Part shown: one piece after another, positions 15,171 to 24,671 of the stretch
Position numbering within the stretch: the stretch's first letter is position 1
How the letters are laid out: each line of letters opens with the position of its first letter
Assembly: GCA_025359865.1 (NCBI GenBank)
Contig: JANYDH010000104.1
Coordinates: forward strand, 1-64,000
Origin: Actinomycetes bacterium
GTDB taxonomy: Bacteria; Actinomycetota; Acidimicrobiia; Acidimicrobiales; Ilumatobacteraceae
Direction: 5' to 3'
Length of the DNA stretch: 64,000 bases
Position numbers and translations under genes: made by a program
Notes under the pieces: generated by a model
Seen by the model: only the letters and a program-made list of their open reading frames with translations
What the model was told of the DNA's origin: nothing
Database searches by the model: none

Positions 15171-17098
15171 GCATCGATCAGCATCCGAGCACGATGTCGC
15201 CGGTCGATGATGTGTCGGTCGATGATGCACCGGTGGAAGATCACCGGCCGCCAGCATCGGAGCTGCGGGGCGGTCCTGGCAGCGGGCGAATGAGCACCGT
15301 TGGTGTGCCAGCCGAGAAGTCAAAGGACTTCAAGGGTACTGCTCGACGGCTGGTCGCCGAAATGGCTCCCGAGCGAGGCCGGGTCATCTTGGTGCTGTGC
15401 CTTGCGGTCGTCAGCATCACGCTGGTGGTACTCGGCCCCCGTATCCTCGGCCATGGTACCGATGTCATCTTCAGAGGAGTTTTCGGAGCAGATCGGGGCA
15501 AGGGAATCGACTTCGCTGCGTTGCACCGTGTGCTGCTCATCGTGCTGGCGCTGTACGTCAGCTCCTACATCTTGGGCTACCTCCAGTCGTACCTACTCGC
15601 CGGAGTCGTACAACGCACGATGTTCACCTTGCGTGCCGAGGTGGAGAACAAGTTGCACCGGCTACCACTGAGCTACATCGATGGTCAGCCACGCGGCGAT
15701 CTTCTCAGTCGCGTGACCAACGACATCGACAACATCGCCCAGAGCCTGCAACAGTCGCTCAGCCAACTGCTCACGTCGCTCCTCACACTCGTTGGCGTGG
15801 TGGTGATGATGTTCGTCATCTCGCCCGTGCTCGCGCTGGTGGCGGTGATCACGGTGCCGCTGTCGATGCTTACGATGAAGCAGATCGCCAAGCGCTCGCG
15901 CACGCGGTTCATGGCGCAGTGGAAACACACCGGCATGCTCAATGCCCAAGTGGAGGAAGCATTCACGGGCCACGCGATCGTGAAGGCATTCGGACGCCAA
16001 CGCGAGGTCGAGCAACGGTTCAGCGCGACCAATGACGAGCTCTACGAGGCAAGTTTCGGGGCGCAGTTCATGTCCGGCGTCATCCAGCCGGCGATGATGT
16101 TCATCGGCAACCTCAACTACGTGGCAATCGCCGTGCTCGGCGGGTTGCGGGTGTCGTCGGGGGCGATGAGCCTCGGCGATGTGCAGGCCTTCATCCAGTA
16201 CTCGCGGATGTTCAGCCAGCCGCTCACTCAAACTGCTTCGATGATGAATGTGCTGCAATCCGGCATCGCCTCGGCCGAGCGGGTGTTCGAGTTGCTCGAT
16301 GCGCCAGAACAGCAACCCGATGCGCCGGCATCACCGTCGTCTGCGCTCATTCGTGGTCGAGTCGAGTTCGACCACGTGTCGTTTGCCTACGACCCCTCCA
16401 AGCCGCTCATCGAAGACCTGTCGCTCATCGCTGAGCCAGGGCGCACGGTGGCGATCGTCGGCCCGACGGGTGCAGGCAAGACCACGCTCGTGAACCTGAT
16501 CATGCGTTTCTACGAGCTCGACGGTGGGGTCATCCGGCTCGATGGGCGCGACATCTCGGCCATGCCGCGCAGTGAACTGCGGTCCAACATCGGCATGGTG
16601 CTGCAAGACACATGGCTGTTCGGTGGTACCATCCGCGAAAATATCGCCTACGGCAATCCGTCTGCGAGCGAGGAGCAGATCCGTGAAGCCGCGAAGGCCA
16701 CCTATGTCGACCGATTCGTGCACTCGTTGCCGGAGGGGTACGACACCCTGATCGACGACGAGGGTGGTGCGGTCAGCGCGGGCGAAAAGCAACTGCTCAC
16801 CATTGCGAGAGCATTCCTGGCCGACCCGGCCATCTTGATCCTCGACGAGGCCACCAGCTCGGTCGACACCCGGACCGAGGTGTTGATCCAGCGGGCGATG
16901 GCAGCACTGCGCTCCGAGCGCACCAGCTTCGTGATTGCCCACCGCCTGTCGACGATCCGCGACGCCGACACGATCCTGGTGATGGATGGGGGACAGATCG
17001 TCGAGCACGGCTCCCACAGCGAACTGCTCGCGAACGGCGGAGCCTACTTCCAGCTGTACCAGGCCCAGTTCGCTGCACCGGCCGCCGACGTCGACTGA
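15167..17098 (+). CDS. Heterodimeric ABC exporter, catalytic-site subunit
   Basis: 643 residues. An acidic N-terminal extension of about 60 residues precedes the six-helix domain and the NBD. Walker A is IVGPTGAGKTTLVN and Walker B is ILILDEATSSVD, with the catalytic Glu present. The signature is VSAGEKQLLTIARAF, where the canonical SGGQ is replaced by SAGE. The pattern is complementary to the preceding subunit: this Walker A/B pairs with the partner's intact signature to form the working site, while the partner's Walker B pairs with this altered signature. The start overlaps the upstream stop by four bases. Confidence 0.9.
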   Translation: MSIDQHPSTMSPVDDVSVDDAPVEDHRPPASELRGGPGSGRMSTVGVPAEKSKDFKGTARRLVAEMAPERGRVILVLCLAVVSITLVVLGPRILGHGTDVIFRGVFGADRGKGIDFAALHRVLLIVLALYVSSYILGYLQSYLLAGVVQRTMFTLRAEVENKLHRLPLSYIDGQPRGDLLSRVTNDIDNIAQSLQQSLSQLLTSLLTLVGVVVMMFVISPVLALVAVITVPLSMLTMKQIAKRSRTRFMAQWKHTGMLNAQVEEAFTGHAIVKAFGRQREVEQRFSATNDELYEASFGAQFMSGVIQPAMMFIGNLNYVAIAVLGGLRVSSGAMSLGDVQAFIQYSRMFSQPLTQTASMMNVLQSGIASAERVFELLDAPEQQPDAPASPSSALIRGRVEFDHVSFAYDPSKPLIEDLSLIAEPGRTVAIVGPTGAGKTTLVNLIMRFYELDGGVIRLDGRDISAMPRSELRSNIGMVLQDTWLFGGTIRENIAYGNPSASEEQIREAAKATYVDRFVHSLPEGYDTLIDDEGGAVSAGEKQLLTIARAFLADPAILILDEATSSVDTRTEVLIQRAMAALRSERTSFVIAHRLSTIRDADTILVMDGGQIVEHGSHSELLANGGAYFQLYQAQFAAPAADVD

Positions 17099-17235
17099 GA
17101 CGTCATCGCCGCAGGGTGAACGTCGGGTGATCGGCCGTTGGTCTGTGGTGATCAGGTTATTGCCTCGGACCGTCACATTCGGGCGACGGCTCTGCCGGAC
17201 AGTCGGCCCATCGACGAACAGGACGTGGCGCAGTG

Positions 17236-19002
17236 ATGAACACCCTCCAATCGAGAATTCGTTCGTTGCACGACAGGTGGGCGGCCGATCGCGCGGTCGT
17301 TGCCGTCATCGCGTTCGCTGTGATGGCAGGTGCATTCGTTTGGGTAACGCCGACTATCGTCGAAGCCTCGCCGACGAAGATCACCATCTGTCACCGAACG
17401 CATAGTCTCACGAACCCATACCGGCGGATCACCGTGAGCACGAACGCTGCCCAGAGCGGTGGGCACGGGGGACACGATCTTCCGAACGGTTCGAGCAACC
17501 CAGCCGTATTCGATCCAAACGTCACCTACGCGTCGAACAACAAGTACTGGGGCGACGTGATTCCAGGCGCGTCGGATGGAGGCGGCGCCTACAACGGCAC
17601 CACGTCACTCGCGCTGAATTGGAGCGCCGCGGGGCGAGCAATCTTCTTCGGTGCACTGTGCCCGGGCCTGACGGCCCGGCAGTTCTATGACGTCGAACTC
17701 GCCGCTGGCGTACCTTCGGCCGACATCATCGCCGACCTCAATGACATGGCCGCCAACGAAGATGTTGCTCTGCTCGCCGCGCTTGGTGGGTTGTTCACGT
17801 CAGGGAATCTCTCAAACTGGACCACCGCAGTGTCGGTGACGACGAATGCTGCTACGAGTGTCGGCAGCGCGGGAGCCACACTCAACGGATCATTGACCGT
17901 CGGCGCGACATCGACCGTCGCCGGGTTTCAGTACGGGACGAGCTCGACCCTCGCTTCGCCCTCCTCGGTGTCCGCAACGCCGTCGCCGGTGACGAATACC
18001 ACGGCCGTCACGGCGGCGCTCAGCGGGTTGACACCGTCGACCACCTATTACTTCCGTGTGACCGGTACGACGAACGCCGGCACGCCCACGGAGGGCGTCT
18101 TGTATGGGGACATCCTGTCCTTCACCACGGATGCAGATGGTGCGACGACGACTGCGGCTGCGACGACGACGACTGCTGCTGCGACAACGACGACAGTTGG
18201 CGGGTCGGCCGGCACAGCATCGGTGCTCAGCGATCTGCATGGGATCGTCTGGTTCGACCGGAATCGCAACGGTGTGTTCGATGGCAACGAATGGGTGTTG
18301 CCGGGCGTGACCGTCACGTTGTTGAGCGACGGCACAGGCATCACAGGATCGTTCGCTCCGCTGCGAACACAGCAGGCAGGCTTCGTCGGTACCACGGTTA
18401 CAGCTGCCGACGGTTCGTACTCGTTCGCCTCTCTGCAGCCGGGCGGGTATCGGGCCAGCGCGTCAGCCTCGATCGCCGGGTTCGAATACACCTCCGATAC
18501 CGATGGGGCGACCGACTGGATCGTCGACGTCAAGATTCCTGCCGGGAGGACCGAGCGCGCAGACTTTGCCGGACTCGGCAAGGGCCAGATCGTCGGACAA
18601 GTCTATGAGACGACAACCATGCAGGGGTTGCCGTATGCCGACGTAACCTGTCACTGGGCGGGGTACGACGACGTGCTCGGATCTGCTGACGACGTCGCTT
18701 TCGCAGTCGTTGCCAGCATGGCCGGAGAGTACGATTTCGGCGGTGTCCCCTATGGAAAGTTCACGTGCGATGGCCTCGACCGGTCGTCGGGTCGCGTGTC
18801 AGCGCCAGCTGATGCGACTGTGTTGTCCCCTCAGGCTGTAACAGCAGAACTCCCGATCCAATCACCGATGCCAGTGCCAGCGGGGGCACTTCCGACTACG
18901 GGGAGCAATCCTCGTTCACCGCTCGTACCAGCCCTGGTGTTTCTAGTAGTCGGCACCATCGCCGTACGTCTAGGTCGCCGGAAGTCGCGGTTCAACGCCT
19001 GA
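17236..19002 (+). CDS. LPXTG-anchored multidomain surface protein
   Basis: 588 residues. The N-terminal signal/membrane segment ends near residue 46 (VTPTIVEASP). Next comes a domain starting ITICHRTHSLTNPYRRI with a GGHGGHD motif, which I recall in other actinobacterial exported proteins. An FnIII-like module (STVAGFQYGTSSTL ... PSTTYYFRVTGTTNAG), a Thr/Ala linker, an SdrD B-like module (LHGIVWFDRNRNGVFDGNEW) and another Cna-B-like module (GQIVGQVYETT) follow. The C-terminus is a sortase signal: LPTTG at about residue 552, a hydrophobic stretch and the basic tail GRRKSR. No sortase gene lies in the window. Adhesion or cell-wall structure is the likely role. Confidence 0.82.
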   Translation: MNTLQSRIRSLHDRWAADRAVVAVIAFAVMAGAFVWVTPTIVEASPTKITICHRTHSLTNPYRRITVSTNAAQSGGHGGHDLPNGSSNPAVFDPNVTYASNNKYWGDVIPGASDGGGAYNGTTSLALNWSAAGRAIFFGALCPGLTARQFYDVELAAGVPSADIIADLNDMAANEDVALLAALGGLFTSGNLSNWTTAVSVTTNAATSVGSAGATLNGSLTVGATSTVAGFQYGTSSTLASPSSVSATPSPVTNTTAVTAALSGLTPSTTYYFRVTGTTNAGTPTEGVLYGDILSFTTDADGATTTAAATTTTAAATTTTVGGSAGTASVLSDLHGIVWFDRNRNGVFDGNEWVLPGVTVTLLSDGTGITGSFAPLRTQQAGFVGTTVTAADGSYSFASLQPGGYRASASASIAGFEYTSDTDGATDWIVDVKIPAGRTERADFAGLGKGQIVGQVYETTTMQGLPYADVTCHWAGYDDVLGSADDVAFAVVASMAGEYDFGGVPYGKFTCDGLDRSSGRVSAPADATVLSPQAVTAELPIQSPMPVPAGALPTTGSNPRSPLVPALVFLVVGTIAVRLGRRKSRFNA

Positions 19003-19145
19003 GCTTGTACTGGTCAGCATTGGGCAAGTCGATCCGAAAACGGCGGCGGCCCTTTACGGAAGGTTTGATTCAGATGTAGCCTCCGTTTGGTCAATAACGA
19101 CCGAACCAACGTGCGTGCCGACGTTGTACTGAGAGAGATCACCAG

Positions 19146-20864
19146 ATGACGATGTTCAAGCGAATTTGTGCTCTTGTCGTGGCCGTGCCGCTCAGCGGTG
19201 TGCTGGCTGGTGCCGTGTTCGCGGCAACGCGCTCAGGCGAGGCGCAGGCGAATTCACCCCAGGTCGCTGGACAGTCCAAGTCCGACACTTCCGCTGTCTT
19301 CCCGACGAACAAGCAGAACGAGCCGACGATCGCGGTGAACCCGGTCAATAGTCTTTTCCTCATCGGCGGCGCGAACGATGAGCAACGCCAGCCCGGGTGC
19401 GGCCCCGGTCCTGTCCGAGGAGCCACGATCGCTTCGGATTGTTCGTTTTTCCCCGGTGTCGGTACATCGGGTGTGTATACCTCGAGCGATAGCGGAGCGA
19501 CGTGGACGAACCGCGGCCTGCTCGACGAGCAGGCATCATGGCAAGGTAAGGGCGTTCTGTCCGATGGCGATCCGGTCATCGCCTACGGCCCCAAGCCGGT
19601 CGATGGTGGTGGATTCTCTTTTGCGAGCGGTGCCCGTGCGTACTACTCGAGCCTCGGCAGCCTGACGGGAGTCAAGGGGTCCGAATACGTCATCATCAGC
19701 TACTCCGATGACAACGGGGTCACATGGTCGGCGCCTATCATCGGCACAACCAAGACAAGCGGCGTCGATTTCAACGACAAGAATTGGCTCGCTGTCGACA
19801 CCTCGCCCTCCAGCCCGTACTTCGGCAAGGTCTACCTCAGTTGGACTGAGTTTCGATCGAACACCGGCTCGGGCTATGGCAATGAGCCAGTGATGGTCTC
19901 CAGTTCTGCAGACGGCGGGGCTAGTTTCGGTGCCCCGAATCAGCTGTCGCCTGCAGCGAACAATGGCACGGGCAATGGCCGACAGGGCTCATCTGTGACT
20001 ACCGGTCCTAATGGCACAGCCTACGTGGCGTTCGAGCAGGGTCCGTCGCAGGTGGTCACGGTCTCAGGTGACGGCGGCAAGTCGTGGACCCGACCCGCCA
20101 CGATCGGGGCGGTCACCGACATCCAAGATCCGATTCCCGGCGCAAACTTCCGAACGGACAGCTTCGTGATTATCGCGGCCGACCCGCGTCGTGGTTCTTC
20201 CACGGTGTATGCGGCCTGGGCAACCTTGACGCCGAGCGGGGGCCGGGTGGTGGTCGCTACGTCGACCGATCGTGGAACGACGTGGTCGAACGCTGTGCAG
20301 GTGAGCGGCAACGAGGGCTATGCGTTCTTCCCCGGTCTCGATGTTGCGCCCGATGGGCGAGTCGATCTCGCCTATCAAGCACTCGTGGCCAAGTCTGGTG
20401 CCGTGTTCGGGACCGGGAATGCGGCGATCGATACGTTCGCGGTGTCCAAGCCACCATCGGCAACGGGCGCATGGTCAGCGCCGGTCAAGATCACGAGCGT
20501 CTCCTCTGATCCTGCGGTCAGCGCCCAGAACAACCTCCAACGCCAATTCTGGGGTGACTATACGGCGCTGGTTTCCGATGCCACCGGCGCATGGTTTATC
20601 TTTACCGACAGCCGCCGCGGCAGCGGGTGTCCCGCTGTCGATGCCTACCAGAAATATCTCGTGGATGCCGGAATGGTGATCCGCGGTGATATGGCAGATC
20701 GGCTCGGCCAGCGTGACACCGGCGTCAATCCGGCGCTTTCAGATCCGGTGGTCAAGCCGGCACCTGGGACGACATGCCCAAGTCAGTTTGGTAACACCGA
20801 TGCCGTAGTGGCGCACTTCAACATCAGTACGGCTGGTGTGCCGGTTGCAGGAGCGCGCCGTTAG
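19146..20864 (+). CDS. Secreted Asp-box (sialidase-like) beta-propeller protein
   Basis: 572 residues with an N-terminal signal peptide (FKRICALVVAVPLSGVLAGAVFAA). At least five Asp-box motifs of the S-x-D-x-G-x-T-W type are visible: SSDSGATW, SYSDDNGVTW, SSADGGASF, SGDGGKSW and STDRGTTW. These mark the six-bladed propellers of sialidases and related BNR-repeat proteins. An FRIP-like Arg motif is not obvious, so true sialidase activity is uncertain; it may be a secreted glycan-binding or other glycosidase-like protein. Its TAG stop overlaps the TAA stop of the minus-strand gene at 20861, so the two genes converge with no spacer. Confidence 0.75.
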   Translation: MTMFKRICALVVAVPLSGVLAGAVFAATRSGEAQANSPQVAGQSKSDTSAVFPTNKQNEPTIAVNPVNSLFLIGGANDEQRQPGCGPGPVRGATIASDCSFFPGVGTSGVYTSSDSGATWTNRGLLDEQASWQGKGVLSDGDPVIAYGPKPVDGGGFSFASGARAYYSSLGSLTGVKGSEYVIISYSDDNGVTWSAPIIGTTKTSGVDFNDKNWLAVDTSPSSPYFGKVYLSWTEFRSNTGSGYGNEPVMVSSSADGGASFGAPNQLSPAANNGTGNGRQGSSVTTGPNGTAYVAFEQGPSQVVTVSGDGGKSWTRPATIGAVTDIQDPIPGANFRTDSFVIIAADPRRGSSTVYAAWATLTPSGGRVVVATSTDRGTTWSNAVQVSGNEGYAFFPGLDVAPDGRVDLAYQALVAKSGAVFGTGNAAIDTFAVSKPPSATGAWSAPVKITSVSSDPAVSAQNNLQRQFWGDYTALVSDATGAWFIFTDSRRGSGCPAVDAYQKYLVDAGMVIRGDMADRLGQRDTGVNPALSDPVVKPAPGTTCPSQFGNTDAVVAHFNISTAGVPVAGARR

Positions 20865-22252
20865 CCTATCGGCCCAACCTCGTGGACTGCATCGAGGTAG
20901 CGGGTGAGTCCGGCGAAGACTTGTTCGGTATCGGGCGTGCGGCCACCGGAACCGTACATTGCTCCGCTGCGCGGCACCGGCGACGGCGGGTTCTTTGCGT
21001 ACGCAACAGCAAGGTCGAGGTCGTGGGCGAACGCTTCGGTGATGCCCGGTTGGGTGTTCGGCTTGGTGATGCAGAAGTGCAGTGCCGGCGGCAACTGGAG
21101 GCCATTCATCCGCCAGCCTCGATCGGCCAGCGCGTCGTTGACGTGATAGATGTCCAACTCGTCCGACCGGAACGCCACGTTGAACAGTGACTCGCCGATC
21201 AGGCTCAGCTCAGGGTGGGACCGGACCGCGGACTTGATCTCTTCGGCGGTACGAAAGATATCGGCGGCGATCTCGCGGTAGCCCTGCTTGCCGAGGTGCA
21301 GCATCGATGCCCAGGTGGCAGCGATCAGCCCGCCGGAACGGCTGCCGCTCATGCCCGGCGAGCTGTACATTCCACCGGCCCATCCGCTGATCATGAAGTA
21401 CTGCTGTTGACGCAGCTGCTTCGGGCGAAACAGCAGCACCGAACTGCCCTTGAGGGCGTAGCCGTACTTGTGGGTATCGGCCGAGATGGAGGTGACTCCG
21501 GGGACGGCAAGGTCGAACGGCGGGTGCGAGTAGCCGAGCGAGTCGGCCCAGGTCAGGATGAAACCACCGAGGCATCCGTCGACGTGCAAGCCCAAGTCGT
21601 GCTCGAGAGCGAGTTCGCCGAGCTCGGTGATCGGGTCGATCACACCGTGCGGATACGTGCCCGCGCTGCCCACGAGTGCGACCGTGTTCGGGCCGATGTG
21701 GTCACGAACGAAGTCGACGTCGACCTGGAACGATTCGGTGACGGGTGCTTTCAGAACGTCGATGCCGAAGTAGTGGAACGCCTTGTCGTGGGCCGGGTGT
21801 GCGGTGACCGGCATGATCACCTGGGGATGCTCGACACCCTTCACGTTGCGACCCCACTCGCGATAGGTGAGCATCGCGGTGACGAGGCTTTCCGTGCCAC
21901 CCGACGTGACGAGGCCGCCGGTGTCGCCGTCGCCGTGCAACATGTCGGCTGTCATCGAGATGATCTCGCTCTCCAGTTTCGTCGCGCTCGGGTACATGTC
22001 GCGCTGTAAAACGTTCGAGTGGGCATAGAACGCGAACGCCTCGACCAGGAACGCGTAGTGGTCGTGGTCGCCGGAGTAGATCGACCCGCTGACCCGCCCG
22101 GAATCTCCCTTACGGTCCTCCTCGGACGACATCTCTTTCAGCTCGCGCAGAATCTCGTCGCGAGGTACTCCTGTTTCGGGCATCGTCGCATGTACCTCGT
22201 ATCGCCCGGAGTACGGATGAAACGGCGAGTGTCGGGGCGCGGTGGTACTCAT
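20861..22252 (-). CDS. PLP-dependent sphingosine-1-phosphate-lyase-like enzyme
   Basis: 463 residues. PLP-fold type I with the phosphate/PLP loop TSGGTESLVTAM (about 118-129), HVDGCLGGF (about 226) and the Schiff-base Lys in SADTHKYGYALKGSSVLLFR (about 260). The sequence GSIYSGDHDHYAFLVEAFAFYAHSNVLQRDMYPS corresponds to the N-terminal substrate region of sphingosine-1-phosphate lyases rather than to glutamate or aromatic decarboxylases. Eukaryotic and known bacterial members cleave C2-C3 of phosphorylated 2-amino-3-hydroxy compounds. Its start overlaps the stop of the FGGY kinase (ATGA), so kinase and lyase are co-translated. Soluble: no membrane helix like that of the eukaryotic enzyme. Confidence 0.82.
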   Translation of the reverse strand: MSTTAPRHSPFHPYSGRYEVHATMPETGVPRDEILRELKEMSSEEDRKGDSGRVSGSIYSGDHDHYAFLVEAFAFYAHSNVLQRDMYPSATKLESEIISMTADMLHGDGDTGGLVTSGGTESLVTAMLTYREWGRNVKGVEHPQVIMPVTAHPAHDKAFHYFGIDVLKAPVTESFQVDVDFVRDHIGPNTVALVGSAGTYPHGVIDPITELGELALEHDLGLHVDGCLGGFILTWADSLGYSHPPFDLAVPGVTSISADTHKYGYALKGSSVLLFRPKQLRQQQYFMISGWAGGMYSSPGMSGSRSGGLIAATWASMLHLGKQGYREIAADIFRTAEEIKSAVRSHPELSLIGESLFNVAFRSDELDIYHVNDALADRGWRMNGLQLPPALHFCITKPNTQPGITEAFAHDLDLAVAYAKNPPSPVPRSGAMYGSGGRTPDTEQVFAGLTRYLDAVHEVGPIG

Positions 22253-23790
22253 GATCTGGTCTCCGAGGTGTTGAGGGCGTCGTAAAACGGCGCAGTACGA
22301 GTATGGAAGTCGGTGAACGCTGCTGAGCGGCGACGGTGAACGGCGTGCGCTGCAGCCTCAGGGGAATGCAGTTCGGCAGTGGTGAGCATCGCGCGAATGT
22401 CGCTCATCGCCACCCGCCCGTTCTCGGCGAGCGCGAGCAAGGCTGCACCGTGGGCATTTGTGGTGCGCGAGTTGGCGAGACGCCTGACCGTGATGCCGGT
22501 GCAATCAGCCAGGATTTGGCCCCACAGTGCGGAGCTGGCACCGCCGCCGCCGAGCGTGATCTCGGTGTACTGCTCACCCGCTAATGCACTGAAGTACGGC
22601 AGCAGCCAGCTTGCGTTCGTCGCCACACCTTCCAGTACCGCCCTGGCCATGTCGGCTCGAGTGGTGGCGAGGCCGATGTTGACGAACCCGCCCCGCATGC
22701 GCCGTTCGGAACTGGGTGCCATCGAGCCGATCAGCCACGGTAGGAACAGCACGCCATTTGATCCGCTCGGCGCAGTGGCGGCGACGGCGAGGACGCGCTC
22801 GTATGCATCGGGTGGGGGAGCGGTGCCAAGGCCGTCGTTCGGGTAGACGACATTGTTGACGAACACATCGAATGCCTTGCCGCCGATGCCGTTCTCGGCA
22901 ACCAGGAAGTACGAGTCGGGGAGTGGGCTGGGTGCCGTAGTGAGCCCATGGGCCAGGTCGTGTCGTTTCGACGCGAGGTGGGTGACCATCACCGATGTGG
23001 TGCCGATGATCAGCCCACACGATGTGCTGTCGATCGCCCCAGTGCCAACCGCCGAGGTGACCGAATCGATGGTGGCGCCTGCCACGATTGCCTGCCCGCT
23101 GATGCCGAGATGGGTGGCAGCTTCGGCGGTGACCTGGCCCCGCGGTGATCCGAGGGGTACCAGCGTCGGAAGCTTGCCGATGTCGAGTCCGGAGATCTGC
23201 AAGAGATCGGGGCTGTAGACGGTTGCGCCCCAGGTGCGGTTGTCGACCGACAGCATCGGGAAGGTCGTATTCTGGGTGGCGGTGACGTGGCCGGTGAGCC
23301 GAGCCGCGACGTAGTCCATCGGTTCGACGAATGCGGCGGCCGCGGAGTAGACGTCCGGCCATTCTGCGCGGATGAACGCGATGTGGCCGATGTCGTCGTT
23401 GCCCGATGGAGGCATGCCATGGAGGTCGATCCATCGCGGAATGTGGGCGGGGTCGAGAGCGCGATGATGCCGTCGGCCGCGACCGTCCATCCACATGATC
23501 GCATTGGCGAGCGGCAAGCCCGTCTCGGTGACCGCCACGGTCGACGTGTACTGGCTGGTCACTGCGACCAGCGTGATGTCGCTGGCGGGGATCCCCGACC
23601 GGGAAACAGCACCCCGGGCGGCCTCACCGATCACTCGCCACCAGTCGCGCGGATCCTGCTCGGCACCGCCCCCTGGGCTGTGGGTCGTGGTCAGTACCTC
23701 GCTCTCGCTGGCGAGTACGACACCGTTACCGTCGACCACGGCGGCCTTGACACCTGTCGTTCCCAGATCGATCGCGAGAACGCAGGTCAT
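22249..23790 (-). CDS. FGGY-family carbohydrate kinase
   Basis: 513 residues from the ATG at 23790. The N-terminal phosphate loop is LAIDLGTTGVKAAVVDGNG, followed by the substrate region AVTSQYTSTVAV ... ANAIMWMDGRGRRHHR. The second actin-like domain has GIGGKAFDVFVN, GVLFLPWLIGSMAPS and the adenosine motif ITLGGGGASSALWGQILADCTG. It resembles xylulose/ribulose-type kinases, but specificity cannot be read. It is the first gene of a two-gene operon with the phosphate-ester lyase at 20861, so its product may be the lyase substrate. The divergent promoter is shared with the hydrolase at 23933. Confidence 0.87.
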   Translation of the reverse strand: MTCVLAIDLGTTGVKAAVVDGNGVVLASESEVLTTTHSPGGGAEQDPRDWWRVIGEAARGAVSRSGIPASDITLVAVTSQYTSTVAVTETGLPLANAIMWMDGRGRRHHRALDPAHIPRWIDLHGMPPSGNDDIGHIAFIRAEWPDVYSAAAAFVEPMDYVAARLTGHVTATQNTTFPMLSVDNRTWGATVYSPDLLQISGLDIGKLPTLVPLGSPRGQVTAEAATHLGISGQAIVAGATIDSVTSAVGTGAIDSTSCGLIIGTTSVMVTHLASKRHDLAHGLTTAPSPLPDSYFLVAENGIGGKAFDVFVNNVVYPNDGLGTAPPPDAYERVLAVAATAPSGSNGVLFLPWLIGSMAPSSERRMRGGFVNIGLATTRADMARAVLEGVATNASWLLPYFSALAGEQYTEITLGGGGASSALWGQILADCTGITVRRLANSRTTNAHGAALLALAENGRVAMSDIRAMLTTAELHSPEAAAHAVHRRRSAAFTDFHTRTAPFYDALNTSETRS

Positions 23791-23932
23791 CGAGTGCCGA
23801 CCGAGTTGCAAAGCCTGGCTAGTCCCACAGCGAGACAGTAGCGGTGCGCTGCCAACAACCGCCGGTTGACGTGCCGGGAGGTCGCTGCGTCTACCGTGAA
23901 CGGGTCCACTTGGTCGCGGGGAGATTCACCGT

Positions 23933-24655
23933 ATGCGGTTGCACATCGAACGAGCAGGGCACGGCGCGCCGCTCGTGTTCATCCACGGAATGGGTGCATC
24001 TGCCGCCACGTGGGAGCGATGCATGATGCTGCTCGCGGCAAGCTACGAGGTGATTGCGATCGACCTGCTCGGCCACGGCCGATCACCGGTGCCCGACGAC
24101 GCAGACGAGTATTCCCGCGATGCAGCGCTGACCGATCTGGATGAGCTGTTGGCTTCGATCCCGCCGGAGCAACCGTCAGCGGTGCTGGTCGGCCATTCGC
24201 TTGGCGGCTATCTGGCGCTCGCGCATGCAGCTACCCGCCCTGGTGTCGTCCGCGGGATCGTGGTGCTGAACACCGGTCCGGGGTACCGCGATCCGGTGAA
24301 ACGTGAAGAGTGGAATGCTAGGTCTCGACGCAATGCGCACCGTTTCGGGGTGCCTGTGCAGGCCGCCGAGTTGAACCTGCAGATCGATTCGGTGGTCATG
24401 GACCGTCTCGCTGAGATCGACACCCCGACGCTGGTGTTGGCCGGTGATCAGGACCGGGCCGAGTACACCTCGGCAGGCCAGTACATGGAACGGAAAATGC
24501 TGCACGCCCACCTGGTGGTGATTGCCGGCGGCGAGCATTCGATGCACGAGAACAGCCACGCGCCCGAGGTGGCCGAGCAGATCGACCTGTTCGTCCAGAC
24601 CCTCGGGTCGATCACGACCACGACCACGACCGCGACCGCCACCCTGACGGACTGA
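23933..24655 (+). CDS. Alpha/beta hydrolase
   Basis: 240 residues. Oxyanion segment VFIHGMGASAATW, nucleophile elbow GHSLGG (Ser about residue 87), acid in VLAGDQD and His in GGEHSM near the C-terminus, so the triad is complete. The C-terminal TTTTTTATATL tail comes from the (ACGACC)n run at 24614. A TTGACG box at 23867 could be the -35 of its promoter, and GGGGAGA precedes the ATG by about nine bases. The substrate is unknown; an esterase or lactonase is likely. The divergent kinase-lyase pair may belong to the same process, but that is only context. Confidence 0.85.
   Translation: MRLHIERAGHGAPLVFIHGMGASAATWERCMMLLAASYEVIAIDLLGHGRSPVPDDADEYSRDAALTDLDELLASIPPEQPSAVLVGHSLGGYLALAHAATRPGVVRGIVVLNTGPGYRDPVKREEWNARSRRNAHRFGVPVQAAELNLQIDSVVMDRLAEIDTPTLVLAGDQDRAEYTSAGQYMERKMLHAHLVVIAGGEHSMHENSHAPEVAEQIDLFVQTLGSITTTTTTATATLTD
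24614..24637. repeat. Short hexamer repeat (ACGACC)3 plus GCGACC
   Basis: Three perfect units and one variant encode a Thr-rich tail of the hydrolase. The hexamer is a rotation of the complement of the YGTGGT unit at 8879, so the same simple sequence has expanded at two places in the window. Confidence 0.8.
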
Positions 24656-24671
24656 CCGGCCCGATTCCGGC

